64,000 nucleotides of DNA, taken from contig CAWFZT010000006.1 in NCBI GenBank assembly GCA_963820415.1, positions 124,001-188,000 on the forward strand. Direction: 5' to 3'. The translations under genes and the position numbers were made by a program. The notes beneath the pieces were generated by a model that did no database searches, had not been told where the DNA came from, and saw only the letters and a list, made by a program, of their open reading frames with translations. Shown piece by piece: positions 9,891 to 18,001 of this stretch. The stretch comes from CAWFZT01 sp963820415. Lineage in GTDB: Bacteria > Chloroflexota > Anaerolineae > Anaerolineales > Anaerolineaceae. The first letter of the stretch is position 1. The number at the start of each line of letters is the position of its first letter.

Positions 9891-10634
9891 TCAATTCGTC
9901 GCCAATCGGCCCTGGATTATCTGGCGCACCTTATCCAGGTCTTGCTGGGTATCCACACTCAAACCATTGTATTTCTGAGCAGTAACTACCACTTTCAGGC
10001 GGTAGCCGGATTCAAGCACACGCAACTGCTCAAGCGATTCGTTGATCTCCATCCGGGTTTGCGGGAGCTTGACATAGGTCATCAAGAAGTCTTTACGGTA
10101 GGCATAGATTCCCAGGTGTTCGTAGGCCTGGAAATTAATCTTTTTCCTGGGGTAAGGGATCAAGGAGCGCGAAAAATACAGGGCGTAGCCTTTCAGATCG
10201 AACACCACTTTAACCACATTCGGGTTATTCAAATTTTCTTCTTCCAGAATGGGTGTGCACAGGGTGCACATTGGCAGTTCAGGGTCATCCATAAAAGGCT
10301 GGACGACCTCGTCAAGCATGGCTGGCTCCATCAGCGGCTCGTCGCCCTGAATGTTGACTACAATATCCGTCTCCAGGCCTGCTGCCGCTTCCGCCACCCG
10401 GTCGGTGCCAGTGTTGTGATTGGGAGAAGTCATGCAGGCCCTACCGCCAAACTTTTCAACAACATCCACGATGCGTTGGTCATCGGTAGCGACATATACC
10501 TGGTTCAGCAACCGCGCCTTGCAAGCCGCTTCATAAACGTACTGGATCATCGGCTTACCGCAGATATCTTTCAGCGGCTTGCCTTCCAGGCGGGAAGAAC
10601 CATAACGAGCAGGGATCACTCCGACAAATTTCAT
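9891..10634 (-). CDS. kdsB: 3-deoxy-manno-octulosonate cytidylyltransferase (CMP-Kdo synthetase)
   Basis: 247 residues, the usual KdsB length. It transfers CMP from CTP to the anomeric hydroxyl of Kdo or a related 3-deoxy-ulosonic acid. Signature segments are the N-terminal nucleotide loop IPARYGSSRLEGKPL, the YVATDD strand, TGTDRVAEA, the VNIQGDEPL metal-binding region, YFSRSLIPY and HLGIYAYRKDFL. In Gram-negative bacteria it activates Kdo for lipopolysaccharide, but Chloroflexota are not known to make LPS, so here it may serve a Kdo- or Kdn-like residue in the surface glycan encoded at 20-38 kb. It starts one base after the stop of the 406-residue gene, so it belongs to that operon. Confidence 0.93.
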   Translation of the reverse strand: MKFVGVIPARYGSSRLEGKPLKDICGKPMIQYVYEAACKARLLNQVYVATDDQRIVDVVEKFGGRACMTSPNHNTGTDRVAEAAAGLETDIVVNIQGDEPLMEPAMLDEVVQPFMDDPELPMCTLCTPILEEENLNNPNVVKVVFDLKGYALYFSRSLIPYPRKKINFQAYEHLGIYAYRKDFLMTYVKLPQTRMEINESLEQLRVLESGYRLKVVVTAQKYNGLSVDTQQDLDKVRQIIQGRLATN

Positions 10635-10635
10635 C

Positions 10636-11856
10636 CTATCTACCCCTCCGGTAAGCCTGGCTGGTTTTCAATAAGATATCCCTTTGCACCGGCCGGACAT
10701 TTTCAACGATCCATTCGCGCATCGCCTGCCCTTCGGGTGTTTGTTGGGGATGACTGATAAAATCCAGTTTCACATCCAATGCCTGCGCTACCTTACAGGC
10801 TAACACCGGCCAGATGGTGCCGATGTCCCCGATCAACGGCAGGCTATTTTCCAGGCGGGCAAAGCCCGACATTTCCATGCGGAATGGAATGCCAGTCAGT
10901 TTGGTCTTAGGCAATCCTTTGTCAATCGCCTGCTGCACGGTGGCATCGTTGCGCTGCATATCCCAAGCGCGCTTTAAATTCAGATCCAGGTCGATACGTA
11001 CGAGTGTTTTCCCCTCCAGGCTTATGGTCTGGTAGCCATCCCAGCCGGCCCACACGCCATGACCGGTATAAGTTTCAAAGGGACCATCGTGGATTTCCTG
11101 GGTAAGGACAATGGCCGACTCGATCAGAATGGCCGATGATTCCATCATTTTTGACATTCGCATGCAACGCTCACTAATAGAGATGCTGTCGCCAATTGCC
11201 AGGCCAACCCCACCCCCACCAATAAGCTGCGGTACGCTGACCAGTACAGGTAATCCTTTACGAGCCCCAACCCCAAGCATCGTACGCGGGTCGGCGCCCC
11301 ACCCCGCCACAGTTTCAAAGGGCAGTCCATAGGTACGGGCTAAAGCCAGGATTTCACGCGCCAAACGTTCTGTGCGTAAGCCCATAGGATAACCCATATT
11401 GCCGGCCGCTTTGATGATGATATCCCCTTCGATTGCATTACCGCGCCTGATTAGTTCCTCGTCCATCATCATCTCTTCGCGCATTAAAGTAAGTTGTTCT
11501 TCACCCATTTGAGTAATCTCAAAGGTATTCCCTTTGGGAAGCAGTGTCCGTGACAGGCCAAGTTTGGATCCGTCGAAACGTTTAACCTTATCCAGTGTCC
11601 CCGCCATTTCATGGGCAACTACCGCTGAGCTGGTCGAAACGGCATCTACAATTCCCTTGTCCATCAAATCGGCCACCAGGGTTGTTACCCCTTCATGAAT
11701 ATTGGGGCCACTGCCAGTAATAACCATTAGCTTCCCACCTTTGCGTTTCTGCTCGATGATACGCTCAACAGCCACATCCACTAACTTTTGTGTTTCAGGT
11801 TGCAACTGATTATAGTATTTTTGGATAATGCCAGAAATCATCGGGCCTACGGCCAT
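10636..11856 (-). CDS. Uncharacterised 406-residue protein
   Basis: I do not recognise a named family. No membrane segments or signal peptide are seen. Residues about 40-100 form an alpha/beta stretch (KLMVITGSGPNIHEG, a helix, then VDAVSTSSAVVAHEMAG) that recalls the NAD-binding core of deoxyhypusine synthase or LOR/SDH-type proteins, only as a weak resemblance. Later motifs are AAGNMGYPMGLRTERLA, GWGADPRTMLGVGARKGLP and a glycine-rich QLIGGGGVGLAIGDSI, suggesting a nucleotide- or phosphate-binding enzyme. It has a good ribosome site (AGAAAGGAA) and sits between the IclR regulator and kdsB with a one-base gap, so it probably acts in the same pathway as KdsB and the aldolase. Confidence 0.7.
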   Translation of the reverse strand: MAVGPMISGIIQKYYNQLQPETQKLVDVAVERIIEQKRKGGKLMVITGSGPNIHEGVTTLVADLMDKGIVDAVSTSSAVVAHEMAGTLDKVKRFDGSKLGLSRTLLPKGNTFEITQMGEEQLTLMREEMMMDEELIRRGNAIEGDIIIKAAGNMGYPMGLRTERLAREILALARTYGLPFETVAGWGADPRTMLGVGARKGLPVLVSVPQLIGGGGVGLAIGDSISISERCMRMSKMMESSAILIESAIVLTQEIHDGPFETYTGHGVWAGWDGYQTISLEGKTLVRIDLDLNLKRAWDMQRNDATVQQAIDKGLPKTKLTGIPFRMEMSGFARLENSLPLIGDIGTIWPVLACKVAQALDVKLDFISHPQQTPEGQAMREWIVENVRPVQRDILLKTSQAYRRGR

Positions 11857-11884
11857 ATTAACTTTTCCTTTCTGCTAATGAACA

Positions 11885-11893
11885 CTTTGTAAA
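11885..11893 (-). promoter_or_regulatory. Candidate operator TTTACAAAG, copy 1
   Basis: The 9-mer TTTACAAAG on the minus strand lies 28 bases before the ATG of the 406-residue gene. An identical 9-mer lies at nearly the same distance upstream of the IclR gene (12746-12754). Shared sequence and spacing suggest one regulator, most simply the IclR protein. Two sites are too few to prove it. Confidence 0.35.
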
Positions 11894-11923
11894 AAAGAAG
11901 TTGAAAATTACAAATTTCCCAAT

Positions 11924-12718
11924 TTAAATCTCCTGCTCTTTGACAAGGTAGGTCACTTGCGAAGGGATCGCAGGGACATAACCCATTCGTCTGGAAATCT
12001 CCTGGGCAGTATATTTCAAATGCTCTACCAGTAAGGGCAGCCTGGAAGTGATAATTTCAGGATCACTACCCGAAATGGAACAACCACCAATCGTATGTCG
12101 TCTCGCATCAAAAATTGGTGCCCCCAGGCAATACGTCTTCAACTCATGCTCTTGCTGGTCAATGGCATAACCACGTGTCCGAGTTCGTTTTATTTCTTCA
12201 CTCAAAGCTTCCATAGTAGTGATTGTGAATGGGGTAAAACGAGGTAGCCCGGTGCGCTTAGCATAAGCAGTTAATTCGGACGATGAGAACTGCGCCAGGA
12301 TTGATTTACCATTCCCTGTGCAGTGCAATGGAACACGGTCGCCAATGGCGCTGCGAGCCAATAAACGGTGGCGTGATTCAATGGCGTAAATGTATAGAAC
12401 CCAATCGCCTTCGCGCACAGTGAGATAAGTTGTTTCATGACACATATCAGCCATGTCACGCAGGAGCGGTGCAGCTCTATCACGAAGCTCGACGTTTACC
12501 CGCGCTGATTGGGAGAGAACAATTAGCGCTGTACCGACAGCATAGGTGCCTTTTTCCACTTGCTCGATCAACCCACGCGACATCAATGTCTGGAGCAGGT
12601 TATGAACTGTGCTCTTCGGCAAACCGAGTCGCTCGCTGATAGTTGCCAGCTCAAGCCGCGGCTCAGTGTCATTAAAGAGAGCCAAAATATCCAGAGCCTT
12701 AAGAATTGAGTTGATCAT
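11924..12718 (-). CDS. IclR-family transcriptional regulator
   Basis: 264 residues with an N-terminal winged helix-turn-helix (about residues 5-65; LATISERLGLPKSTVHNLLQ is the recognition region) and a C-terminal ligand-sensing GAF-like IclR domain (about 80-250). IclR proteins commonly control carbon-source catabolism, and the effector is often an acid or sugar acid. The position in front of the 406-residue gene, kdsB, aldolase and importer suggests it regulates that run, and possibly itself through the matching 9-mers at 11885 and 12746. The length is typical and the gene appears intact. Confidence 0.92.
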   Translation of the reverse strand: MINSILKALDILALFNDTEPRLELATISERLGLPKSTVHNLLQTLMSRGLIEQVEKGTYAVGTALIVLSQSARVNVELRDRAAPLLRDMADMCHETTYLTVREGDWVLYIYAIESRHRLLARSAIGDRVPLHCTGNGKSILAQFSSSELTAYAKRTGLPRFTPFTITTMEALSEEIKRTRTRGYAIDQQEHELKTYCLGAPIFDARRHTIGGCSISGSDPEIITSRLPLLVEHLKYTAQEISRRMGYVPAIPSQVTYLVKEQEI

Positions 12719-12745
12719 GAGATAAGTTGTCCATCATTATGTGCT

Positions 12746-12754
12746 CTTTGTAAA
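12746..12754 (-). promoter_or_regulatory. Candidate operator TTTACAAAG, copy 2
   Basis: This is the second exact copy of the 9-mer, 27 bases before the IclR gene ATG. A partly overlapping CAAAG repeat directly before it makes a longer AAAGTTTACAAAG stretch. It is compatible with autoregulation by the IclR protein, but no function is shown by sequence alone. Confidence 0.35.
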
Positions 12755-12776
12755 CTTTGTGCCCTTGCGGTGAATC

Positions 12777-13403
12777 TTATGTTTTTTGCACGGTGACACG
12801 GATGATGCGGGTGCAGTAATGCGCGTCGTGGCGCATATTTTTAAAATCGACGTCAGCCAGGTCGTGCTGGCTGCCGGTCATCAGTGTAATCTTCTTGCAT
12901 TGCGGCAGGCTGAAGCGGGCGCAGCTCAGGCCGGCTGTACGCCAACCTTCGTTCACACCCTTTTTGAGCAACTCGGCGCGGATATGGTCGCCCCACAGGT
13001 TGTCCACTTTCATCTTGATCCCCGTACGCGGGAACTTCCATTCCAAGGGTTCGGCAAACAACTCTACGAAACCAGGCGGCACGCATGCGCTCCCAATAAC
13101 TTCTACCCCTACGATGGGATCACCTTCGACGAAAGTGATCGCTCCATAAGGCGGCTCGTCCAGTTCGACGCCATCCTCGTTGAACTCAGCGCCCACGTAG
13201 GGATCGATACGCCCGAGCTCCACGCAGAAGTTGGGATAGTTGAATGGCGCCCAATACTCGCGCATCACGGTAGTGTATTCGATCACCTGCTGGGGCGTGC
13301 CGTTTTCGGCCATGCGTGTGACCTCCAGCTCCGCTGGGGTGAAATAGTCTGGCATCTGGTCCCGCACAGGGTTCTTAAAGATAGCTCGATCAATGTGAGG
13401 CAT
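12777..13403 (-). CDS. Uncharacterised 208-residue protein
   Basis: I do not recognise this family. The sequence is soluble, acidic in its middle and rich in aromatic residues, with no signal peptide or membrane span. Notable segments are YTTVMREYWAPFNYPNF, YVGAEFNEDGVELDEPPYG and, near the C-terminus, GWRTAGLSCARFSLPQCKK. The beta-rich pattern would suit a small barrel or cupin-like fold, but no metal motif is clear. An open frame of equal size lies on the opposite strand; I prefer the minus strand because every neighbour from 60 to 17787 reads that way. Its place between the SIS-domain gene and the IclR gene suggests a role in the same sugar pathway. Confidence 0.65.
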   Translation of the reverse strand: MPHIDRAIFKNPVRDQMPDYFTPAELEVTRMAENGTPQQVIEYTTVMREYWAPFNYPNFCVELGRIDPYVGAEFNEDGVELDEPPYGAITFVEGDPIVGVEVIGSACVPPGFVELFAEPLEWKFPRTGIKMKVDNLWGDHIRAELLKKGVNEGWRTAGLSCARFSLPQCKKITLMTGSQHDLADVDFKNMRHDAHYCTRIIRVTVQKT

Positions 13404-13573
13404 ATTTAGTTTTCTTTCTTTCCTATCAGATGCTTATGGTGTTGTAACAGCAGCTTTCAAAACCTATATCATTATGGAACGTGATTTTATATTATAAAAT
13501 ATTATACAGTAATAATGTGCATAGAATCAATATCTCCTGGATTCTATTAACAAAGCCTGCGTCACGGCCCTCC
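13404..13573 (-). promoter_or_regulatory. AT-rich intergenic region, possible internal promoter
   Basis: A 170-base gap that is much more AT-rich than the surrounding genes. On the minus strand it contains a TATAAT hexamer (within TGTATAATATT) that could act as a -10 box for the 208-residue gene and those downstream. No convincing -35 box was found. Assignment is weak. Confidence 0.3.
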
Positions 13574-14632
13574 TTAGGGCCAAGTCACACCTTTGCCCTG
13601 TCCCAATATGCCGTGTCCCATCAACACGCGCTCATCCAGGTCTTTAATGCCGCGCATCAGCGATGACCAGACCGCGAACCACTGCAAGGGGATCATCAAG
13701 ACAAACGGCGCCAGTAGCGGGTGGACATGCGGGTAATTGGCCATATCGTAGATAAGCATATGGGCGTGGTTGGCCTGGCACAGCGCCAACACGCGCTCTA
13801 CGATCGGGCGCGACTCGTCCGTGCCAACCAGCAACACTATCGTCGGGCGATTGCGCCCGAACATCTCCGCCGGGCCGTGGCGGAATTCGGTGGCCTCAAT
13901 GAACGAGCCATTCACGCGCATGTTCTCCATGAAGACGGTCAGGCCAAACTTGTACGCCAGTCCGTACAGCGGGCCACAGCCCAGGGTATAAAACAAATTT
14001 TCCTGGGCAAATTCTTCTGCCAGCTTGCGCGCCGGGGCTTCTTCATCCACATACTGCTTGCTCAATATAGGCGGTAGAGCGTACAGGCCCTGGATGATCT
14101 CATCCACCCCCTGGGCGCCTTTTAACCGGGCGACTTCCAGGGCAAACAGGTAGGCCATCGCCAGCGGCAGGATGTACAGCGCTTTGGAGTTGTAGGCAAC
14201 CACCTCATCCGCTTCCTGCCCCATCAGGCTGTCAGATTTATTGACAATAGCAATTGTGTGCGCCATTTTGGTTTTGGCATGCCGAAGAGCTGCCACAGTA
14301 TCTTCAGTGCTGCCCGAGAAAGAGGCCAGGAACACCCAGGCTTTCTCATTCAAACGGGCCGGGTCCCTCCAGACGAATTCATAAGAAGTTAAACAATCAC
14401 TGGGTAGATCGGTAAACTTATCCAGCAGATATTTTCCCGAATAAAGGTTGACCCACGAATTTCCGGCGCCAACCCAATAAATATGCTGGACCCCCTCCTG
14501 GATGGCGCGTTTAGCCATTTCTTTGATCGCCGGACCCTGTTCGTGCAAAAACCGTTCCAGGTCAGAACCCAGTACCGGGGCAGTAAACAACAGGCTCTTT
14601 CGGGCCTTTTCTACAAGCAGTTCAAGTTCCAT
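13574..14632 (-). CDS. SIS-domain sugar isomerase/deglycase (FrlB/GlmS-like)
   Basis: 352 residues carrying two SIS (sugar isomerase) domains, about 45-165 and 205-330. The first has the phosphosugar-binding pattern VGAGNSWVN and FSGSTEDTV; the second has the EATEFRHGPAEM helix found in the isomerase half of glucosamine-6-phosphate synthase and in fructoselysine-6-phosphate deglycase. There is no N-terminal glutaminase domain, so it is not a GlmS synthase; a deglycase or ketose/aldose amino-sugar phosphate isomerase is more likely. A sugar kinase of the PfkB family is encoded at 18002, which could supply the phosphorylated substrate. The ribosome site AAGGAGAAACC precedes the ATG. Confidence 0.85.
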   Translation of the reverse strand: MELELLVEKARKSLLFTAPVLGSDLERFLHEQGPAIKEMAKRAIQEGVQHIYWVGAGNSWVNLYSGKYLLDKFTDLPSDCLTSYEFVWRDPARLNEKAWVFLASFSGSTEDTVAALRHAKTKMAHTIAIVNKSDSLMGQEADEVVAYNSKALYILPLAMAYLFALEVARLKGAQGVDEIIQGLYALPPILSKQYVDEEAPARKLAEEFAQENLFYTLGCGPLYGLAYKFGLTVFMENMRVNGSFIEATEFRHGPAEMFGRNRPTIVLLVGTDESRPIVERVLALCQANHAHMLIYDMANYPHVHPLLAPFVLMIPLQWFAVWSSLMRGIKDLDERVLMGHGILGQGKGVTWP

Positions 14633-14664
14633 GGTTTCTCCTTATCGTTGTAGTGGTTTGTGGT

Positions 14665-15678
14665 TCAATCCATGCGGACCATTAACTTTAGAGTGTCTGG
14701 ACCGCCAAAGATTTTGAAGACATCCAGATAATCTTTCAATGCAATTCGGTGCGAGATCAAGTTATCTACGCGCACCTTTTTGCCGCTCAACATGCGCACG
14801 GCCCGCGCCGTGGCAAAAGGATTGTTGAACGAACCGGCGATTTTCAGCTCGGAATCGTTGACATAATATGGGTTGACCTCGATCTTTCCATCGGAGGGAC
14901 TGCAGCCAAACCAGACCACCTGCCCGCCCTTGCGCACAGAATACAACGCAGCCGCCTGGAGTTTTAGATTGCCGGCCACCTCGAACACCACGTCCGCCCC
15001 GATGCGCCTGACCTTGCGCAGTTCGGAATCTACATCCTGGCGGAGGGGGTCGATCACGCTGCTTGCGCCGTTTTCCAGGGCTCTTTCCCGGCGGAATTGA
15101 ATTGGCTCGCTAACGATTACCTGTGCCGCGCCAGCGCGGGCCGCCAGTTGGGTGATCAGGTTGCCCATCCCACCTGCTCCCAGGACCAGGACGATATCCC
15201 CTTGCCGCACGTGCGCCATTTCAAGCCCGTGGATGGCGCAGGCCAGCGGTTCGCAAAAAGCGGCTTCTTCAAAACTGACGTTTTCAGGAAGTTTGTAAAC
15301 GTTAGTTTCAGGCATGACACAATATTCGGCGTCTGCGCCGTCGATGTGCACACCCATCGAGGACAAGTTCTCACAAAGGTGTTCGTTCCCCATGCGGCAG
15401 TAATCGCAGCGATGGCAGACCCGGTTAGGGTCGACTGTTACCCGGTCGCCCATTGACAGGTTTTTTACATCCGCACCGGTGGCAGTAACGACGCCTGAAA
15501 ATTCGTGCCCGATGATTACCGGGTAAATAGCCGGGAAACCGCCCACAAAAAGCGAGTGATCCGTCCCGCACACCCCGCAGGCCATGATGCGGATCAAGAC
15601 TTCACCAGGGCCTGGCAGGGGGTCTTTGACCTCCACTAACCTGACGTCCCCTGGTTTATATAATACTGCGGCTTTCAT
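14665..15678 (-). CDS. Zinc-dependent medium-chain dehydrogenase
   Basis: 337 residues of the sorbitol/threonine dehydrogenase branch of the MDR superfamily. Catalytic zinc ligands are visible at C37 (CGVCGTDH) and H58-E59 (IGHEF). The structural zinc site is complete at C88, C91, C94 and C102 (CHRCDYCRMGNEHLC). The NAD-binding turn is VLGAGGMGN. It likely oxidises a sugar alcohol or a secondary alcohol of an amino sugar. The ribosome site AGGAGC precedes the ATG. It lies between the SIS gene and an Fe-dependent alcohol dehydrogenase on the same strand, suggesting sequential redox steps in one pathway. Confidence 0.92.
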   Translation of the reverse strand: MKAAVLYKPGDVRLVEVKDPLPGPGEVLIRIMACGVCGTDHSLFVGGFPAIYPVIIGHEFSGVVTATGADVKNLSMGDRVTVDPNRVCHRCDYCRMGNEHLCENLSSMGVHIDGADAEYCVMPETNVYKLPENVSFEEAAFCEPLACAIHGLEMAHVRQGDIVLVLGAGGMGNLITQLAARAGAAQVIVSEPIQFRRERALENGASSVIDPLRQDVDSELRKVRRIGADVVFEVAGNLKLQAAALYSVRKGGQVVWFGCSPSDGKIEVNPYYVNDSELKIAGSFNNPFATARAVRMLSGKKVRVDNLISHRIALKDYLDVFKIFGGPDTLKLMVRMD

Positions 15679-15712
15679 ATAAAAAAGCTCCTATGAGGCA
15701 ATTTGCTGAAAC

Positions 15713-16888
15713 TTATTTTCCGCCGAACTCCCAGTACGACATAACGGGAGATAGACTTCCTTTAATCAATATTTCAAAAGCCTTAGCATCTGCAGGTCGC
15801 GGGTTGGAAGCATCTGTGCCAGGACGATTGACCAGCTCGGTCACTTCGTCCGACTCATTCACCTCTAACGCTGCTAACCCACATGGTAAACCCAGATCCT
15901 TGATTAACTGGCGCACCAGGGCAGGCGACTTTTGGGATGCCTGGGTCTCGCTCAAAGTATCCCCGCCGCCCATCAGGCGGGTGATCATGGCGTATTTTGA
16001 GGGGTTGGCCAGGCAGTTGTATTCCATTACCGCCGGCAGTGCTAGCGACACGCTCAGGCCATGCGGGGTATTGAACACTGCCCCTACCGCTTCACCGATC
16101 ACGTGCGCCAGGCAGGTGTCAGCATGGGTAATGGCAATGCCAGCCAGAGTGCTTGCCAGCAGCATATCCGTGCGTGCTTCCAGGTTCTGGCCATCGCGGG
16201 TCGCTTGGAGCAAGGATTTTGCTACCAATTGGATCGCCTCGGCCGCAAACAGGTCCGATACTGGCGATGCTAACCGGGAGGTGTAAGCCTCGATGGCATG
16301 CACGAGCGTATCCATGCCGGTCATGGCGGTGATACTTGACGGCATGCTGATAGTCAGCAGCGGGTCGATAATCGAAATAGCAGGGAAAAATTGGGGGCGG
16401 GCAAAACCCTCCTTGCGGTGCAGGGCATAATTGCTGACCACCATATAATAGGTGGCTTCAGAACCGGTCCCGGCAGTAGTCGGCACTGCCACAACCGGTA
16501 AAGAAGCATGCTGGATGGGAGCGCCCTCGAAAATTTTCCAGATGCCCACATTCTCTGGCGCAGCCACAGCGATACCTTTGGCGGTGTCCATGGCGCTGCC
16601 TCCGCCCAATCCAATCACCACGTCGCAGCGTTCATCACGGGCTAACTGACTGCCCTTGTCGATCAACACATTGGAGGGGTTGGCCACTGCTTCAGCAAAA
16701 ACCACGGTGCTGACCCCGGCCTGCTTAAGCAGATCGATCGCCTGGTCAACCAATCCGCCTAGGCTGTCTCCCGGGTAGGTTGCCAGCAGGGCGCGGCTGC
16801 CCAGCTTGGCAACTTCTTCACCAATTGTCGTAAATTTTCCTGAGCCAAAAACCAACCGTGTAGGAAAATAAAAACTAAAGAGAGGCAT
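15713..16888 (-). CDS. Iron-containing alcohol dehydrogenase
   Basis: 391 residues of the group III Fe-ADH family. The nucleotide motif GGGSAMDTAKG is near residue 96 and TTAGTGSEAT near 137. All four metal ligands are present: D193 and H197 (GMDTLVHAIEAY), H262 (CLAHVIGE) and H276 (NTPHG). The enzyme reduces an aldehyde or oxidises an alcohol with NAD(P)H. Substrate specificity is not readable; lactaldehyde, phosphonoacetaldehyde and sugar-aldehyde reductases all share this pattern. Next to the Zn-dehydrogenase and downstream of the DeoR gene, it is probably part of the DeoR-controlled operon. Confidence 0.92.
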   Translation of the reverse strand: MPLFSFYFPTRLVFGSGKFTTIGEEVAKLGSRALLATYPGDSLGGLVDQAIDLLKQAGVSTVVFAEAVANPSNVLIDKGSQLARDERCDVVIGLGGGSAMDTAKGIAVAAPENVGIWKIFEGAPIQHASLPVVAVPTTAGTGSEATYYMVVSNYALHRKEGFARPQFFPAISIIDPLLTISMPSSITAMTGMDTLVHAIEAYTSRLASPVSDLFAAEAIQLVAKSLLQATRDGQNLEARTDMLLASTLAGIAITHADTCLAHVIGEAVGAVFNTPHGLSVSLALPAVMEYNCLANPSKYAMITRLMGGGDTLSETQASQKSPALVRQLIKDLGLPCGLAALEVNESDEVTELVNRPGTDASNPRPADAKAFEILIKGSLSPVMSYWEFGGK

Positions 16889-16988
16889 GGTCTTTTTTCC
16901 TGGACAAAGGTGGAGTAAGGAAGGGACAAAGAAAAACTTGCCTGCAGAGTTAAATTTGTTTTTATATCAACTCAAACGCAATGATGAC

Positions 16989-17787
16989 TTACTGGGATGA
17001 ATTTTCGGTTAAAGCAACTGTTTGGATCTGGATTTTCTGAGTGTTGAAGAAATCCTGGTATTCCTGGCTGATGCATTGATCGGTGACTACTTTATCAATA
17101 GCGCTCCAGGCACACACCCGGTGCGGAGCGGTCTTGCCAAATTTCGAGGAGTCTGCCGCCATAATTATCTCGTCGCTGATTTCAATCATCAACTGCTTGA
17201 TAGGCACTTCTTCCAAAACGATATTCGTGATCCCCGTATCGATGCTGGCAGCATCGATACCCATAGAAAGCTTTATTTGCCCGCATTTGCCTGAGAATAT
17301 ATTCCGTGTACGGTCCATAAGTGGAATAGAATGATTTGCGTACCAATCCACCCAGGACAATCACGTTCATATTCTTTTCCGGACACAATTCTTTGGCGAC
17401 CATGATGTCACAGGAGATCACGGTCAGGTTCTTCAGGTGAGCCAGGCGCATCTGCCTGGCAATTTCCAGGCTGGTGGTGCCCGAATCGAGGACAACGGTA
17501 TCCCCATCGCAGATAGATTTCACTGCTAATGCGCCAATCGCTTTTTTGACCTCGTGCCTCACAAATACTTTGGTTTCATAGGCCGGCTCGACATCCCCTC
17601 TCAATAAGCCCTTGGCTGAGATGCCACCGTGGTCGATCACAATCAGCCCTTGCTCGTCCAAGGCTTTCAGATCACGTCTAACCGTCGCAAGGGTGACGTC
17701 AAATATCTTCGCCAGTTCACTGTTTTCAATATATTCCCGATCGCGAAGAATTTGAAGGATTTTGGCCTGCCGCTCAACTCTTAACAT
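16989..17787 (-). pseudogene. DeoR-family transcriptional regulator (frame-broken)
   Basis: Two frames join to a 265-residue DeoR-type repressor, the normal length. The N-terminal helix-turn-helix is at about residues 6-55 (ENSELAKIFDVTLATVRRDL). The sugar-phosphate sensor domain has DGDTVVLDSGTTSLEIA. The first frame keeps its sense through ANKAF; dropping one T at about 17262-17264 resumes with MGIDAASIDTGITN and continues to the stop at 16989. DeoR repressors usually sense a phosphorylated sugar, consistent with the sugar kinase gene divergently transcribed from the same intergenic region. The break, if real, would derepress the flanking genes. Confidence 0.88.
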
Positions 17788-18001
17788 AATGTGTGTATAA
17801 AGGGAAACAAAACTACATAAAAGATTGATTTTTTTGTATCTTTAGTATATTATAAGGATATATTATTGCATGTCAAGTAGCATAACCGCTAATATTGTCA
17901 CATTTAGCACCTCTAATCAATACCCGTTTGGCTTTTTCGACCAATTGAAAAGAACCTTAGCCTTCTATTCTTCAGGAGAACCTGGAGCAACATTCAGGCC
18001 T
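17788..18001. promoter_or_regulatory. Divergent AT-rich control region between DeoR and kinase genes
   Basis: A strongly AT-rich segment separating the minus-strand DeoR gene from the plus-strand kinase gene. It holds several -10-like hexamers (for instance TATAAG and TATATT around 17850-17865). As the only sizeable non-coding stretch shared by the two units, it is the natural place for a DeoR operator, but no clear repeat could be assigned. The kinase frame stays open back to 17870, so part of this region may be coding if an upstream start is used. Confidence 0.45.

Noticed and set aside
12786..13409. 207-codon plus-strand frame opposite the 208-residue gene
   Set aside because: All neighbours read on the minus strand and there is no ribosome site or domain on the plus strand; kept only as a caveat because the minus-strand protein is also unrecognised.
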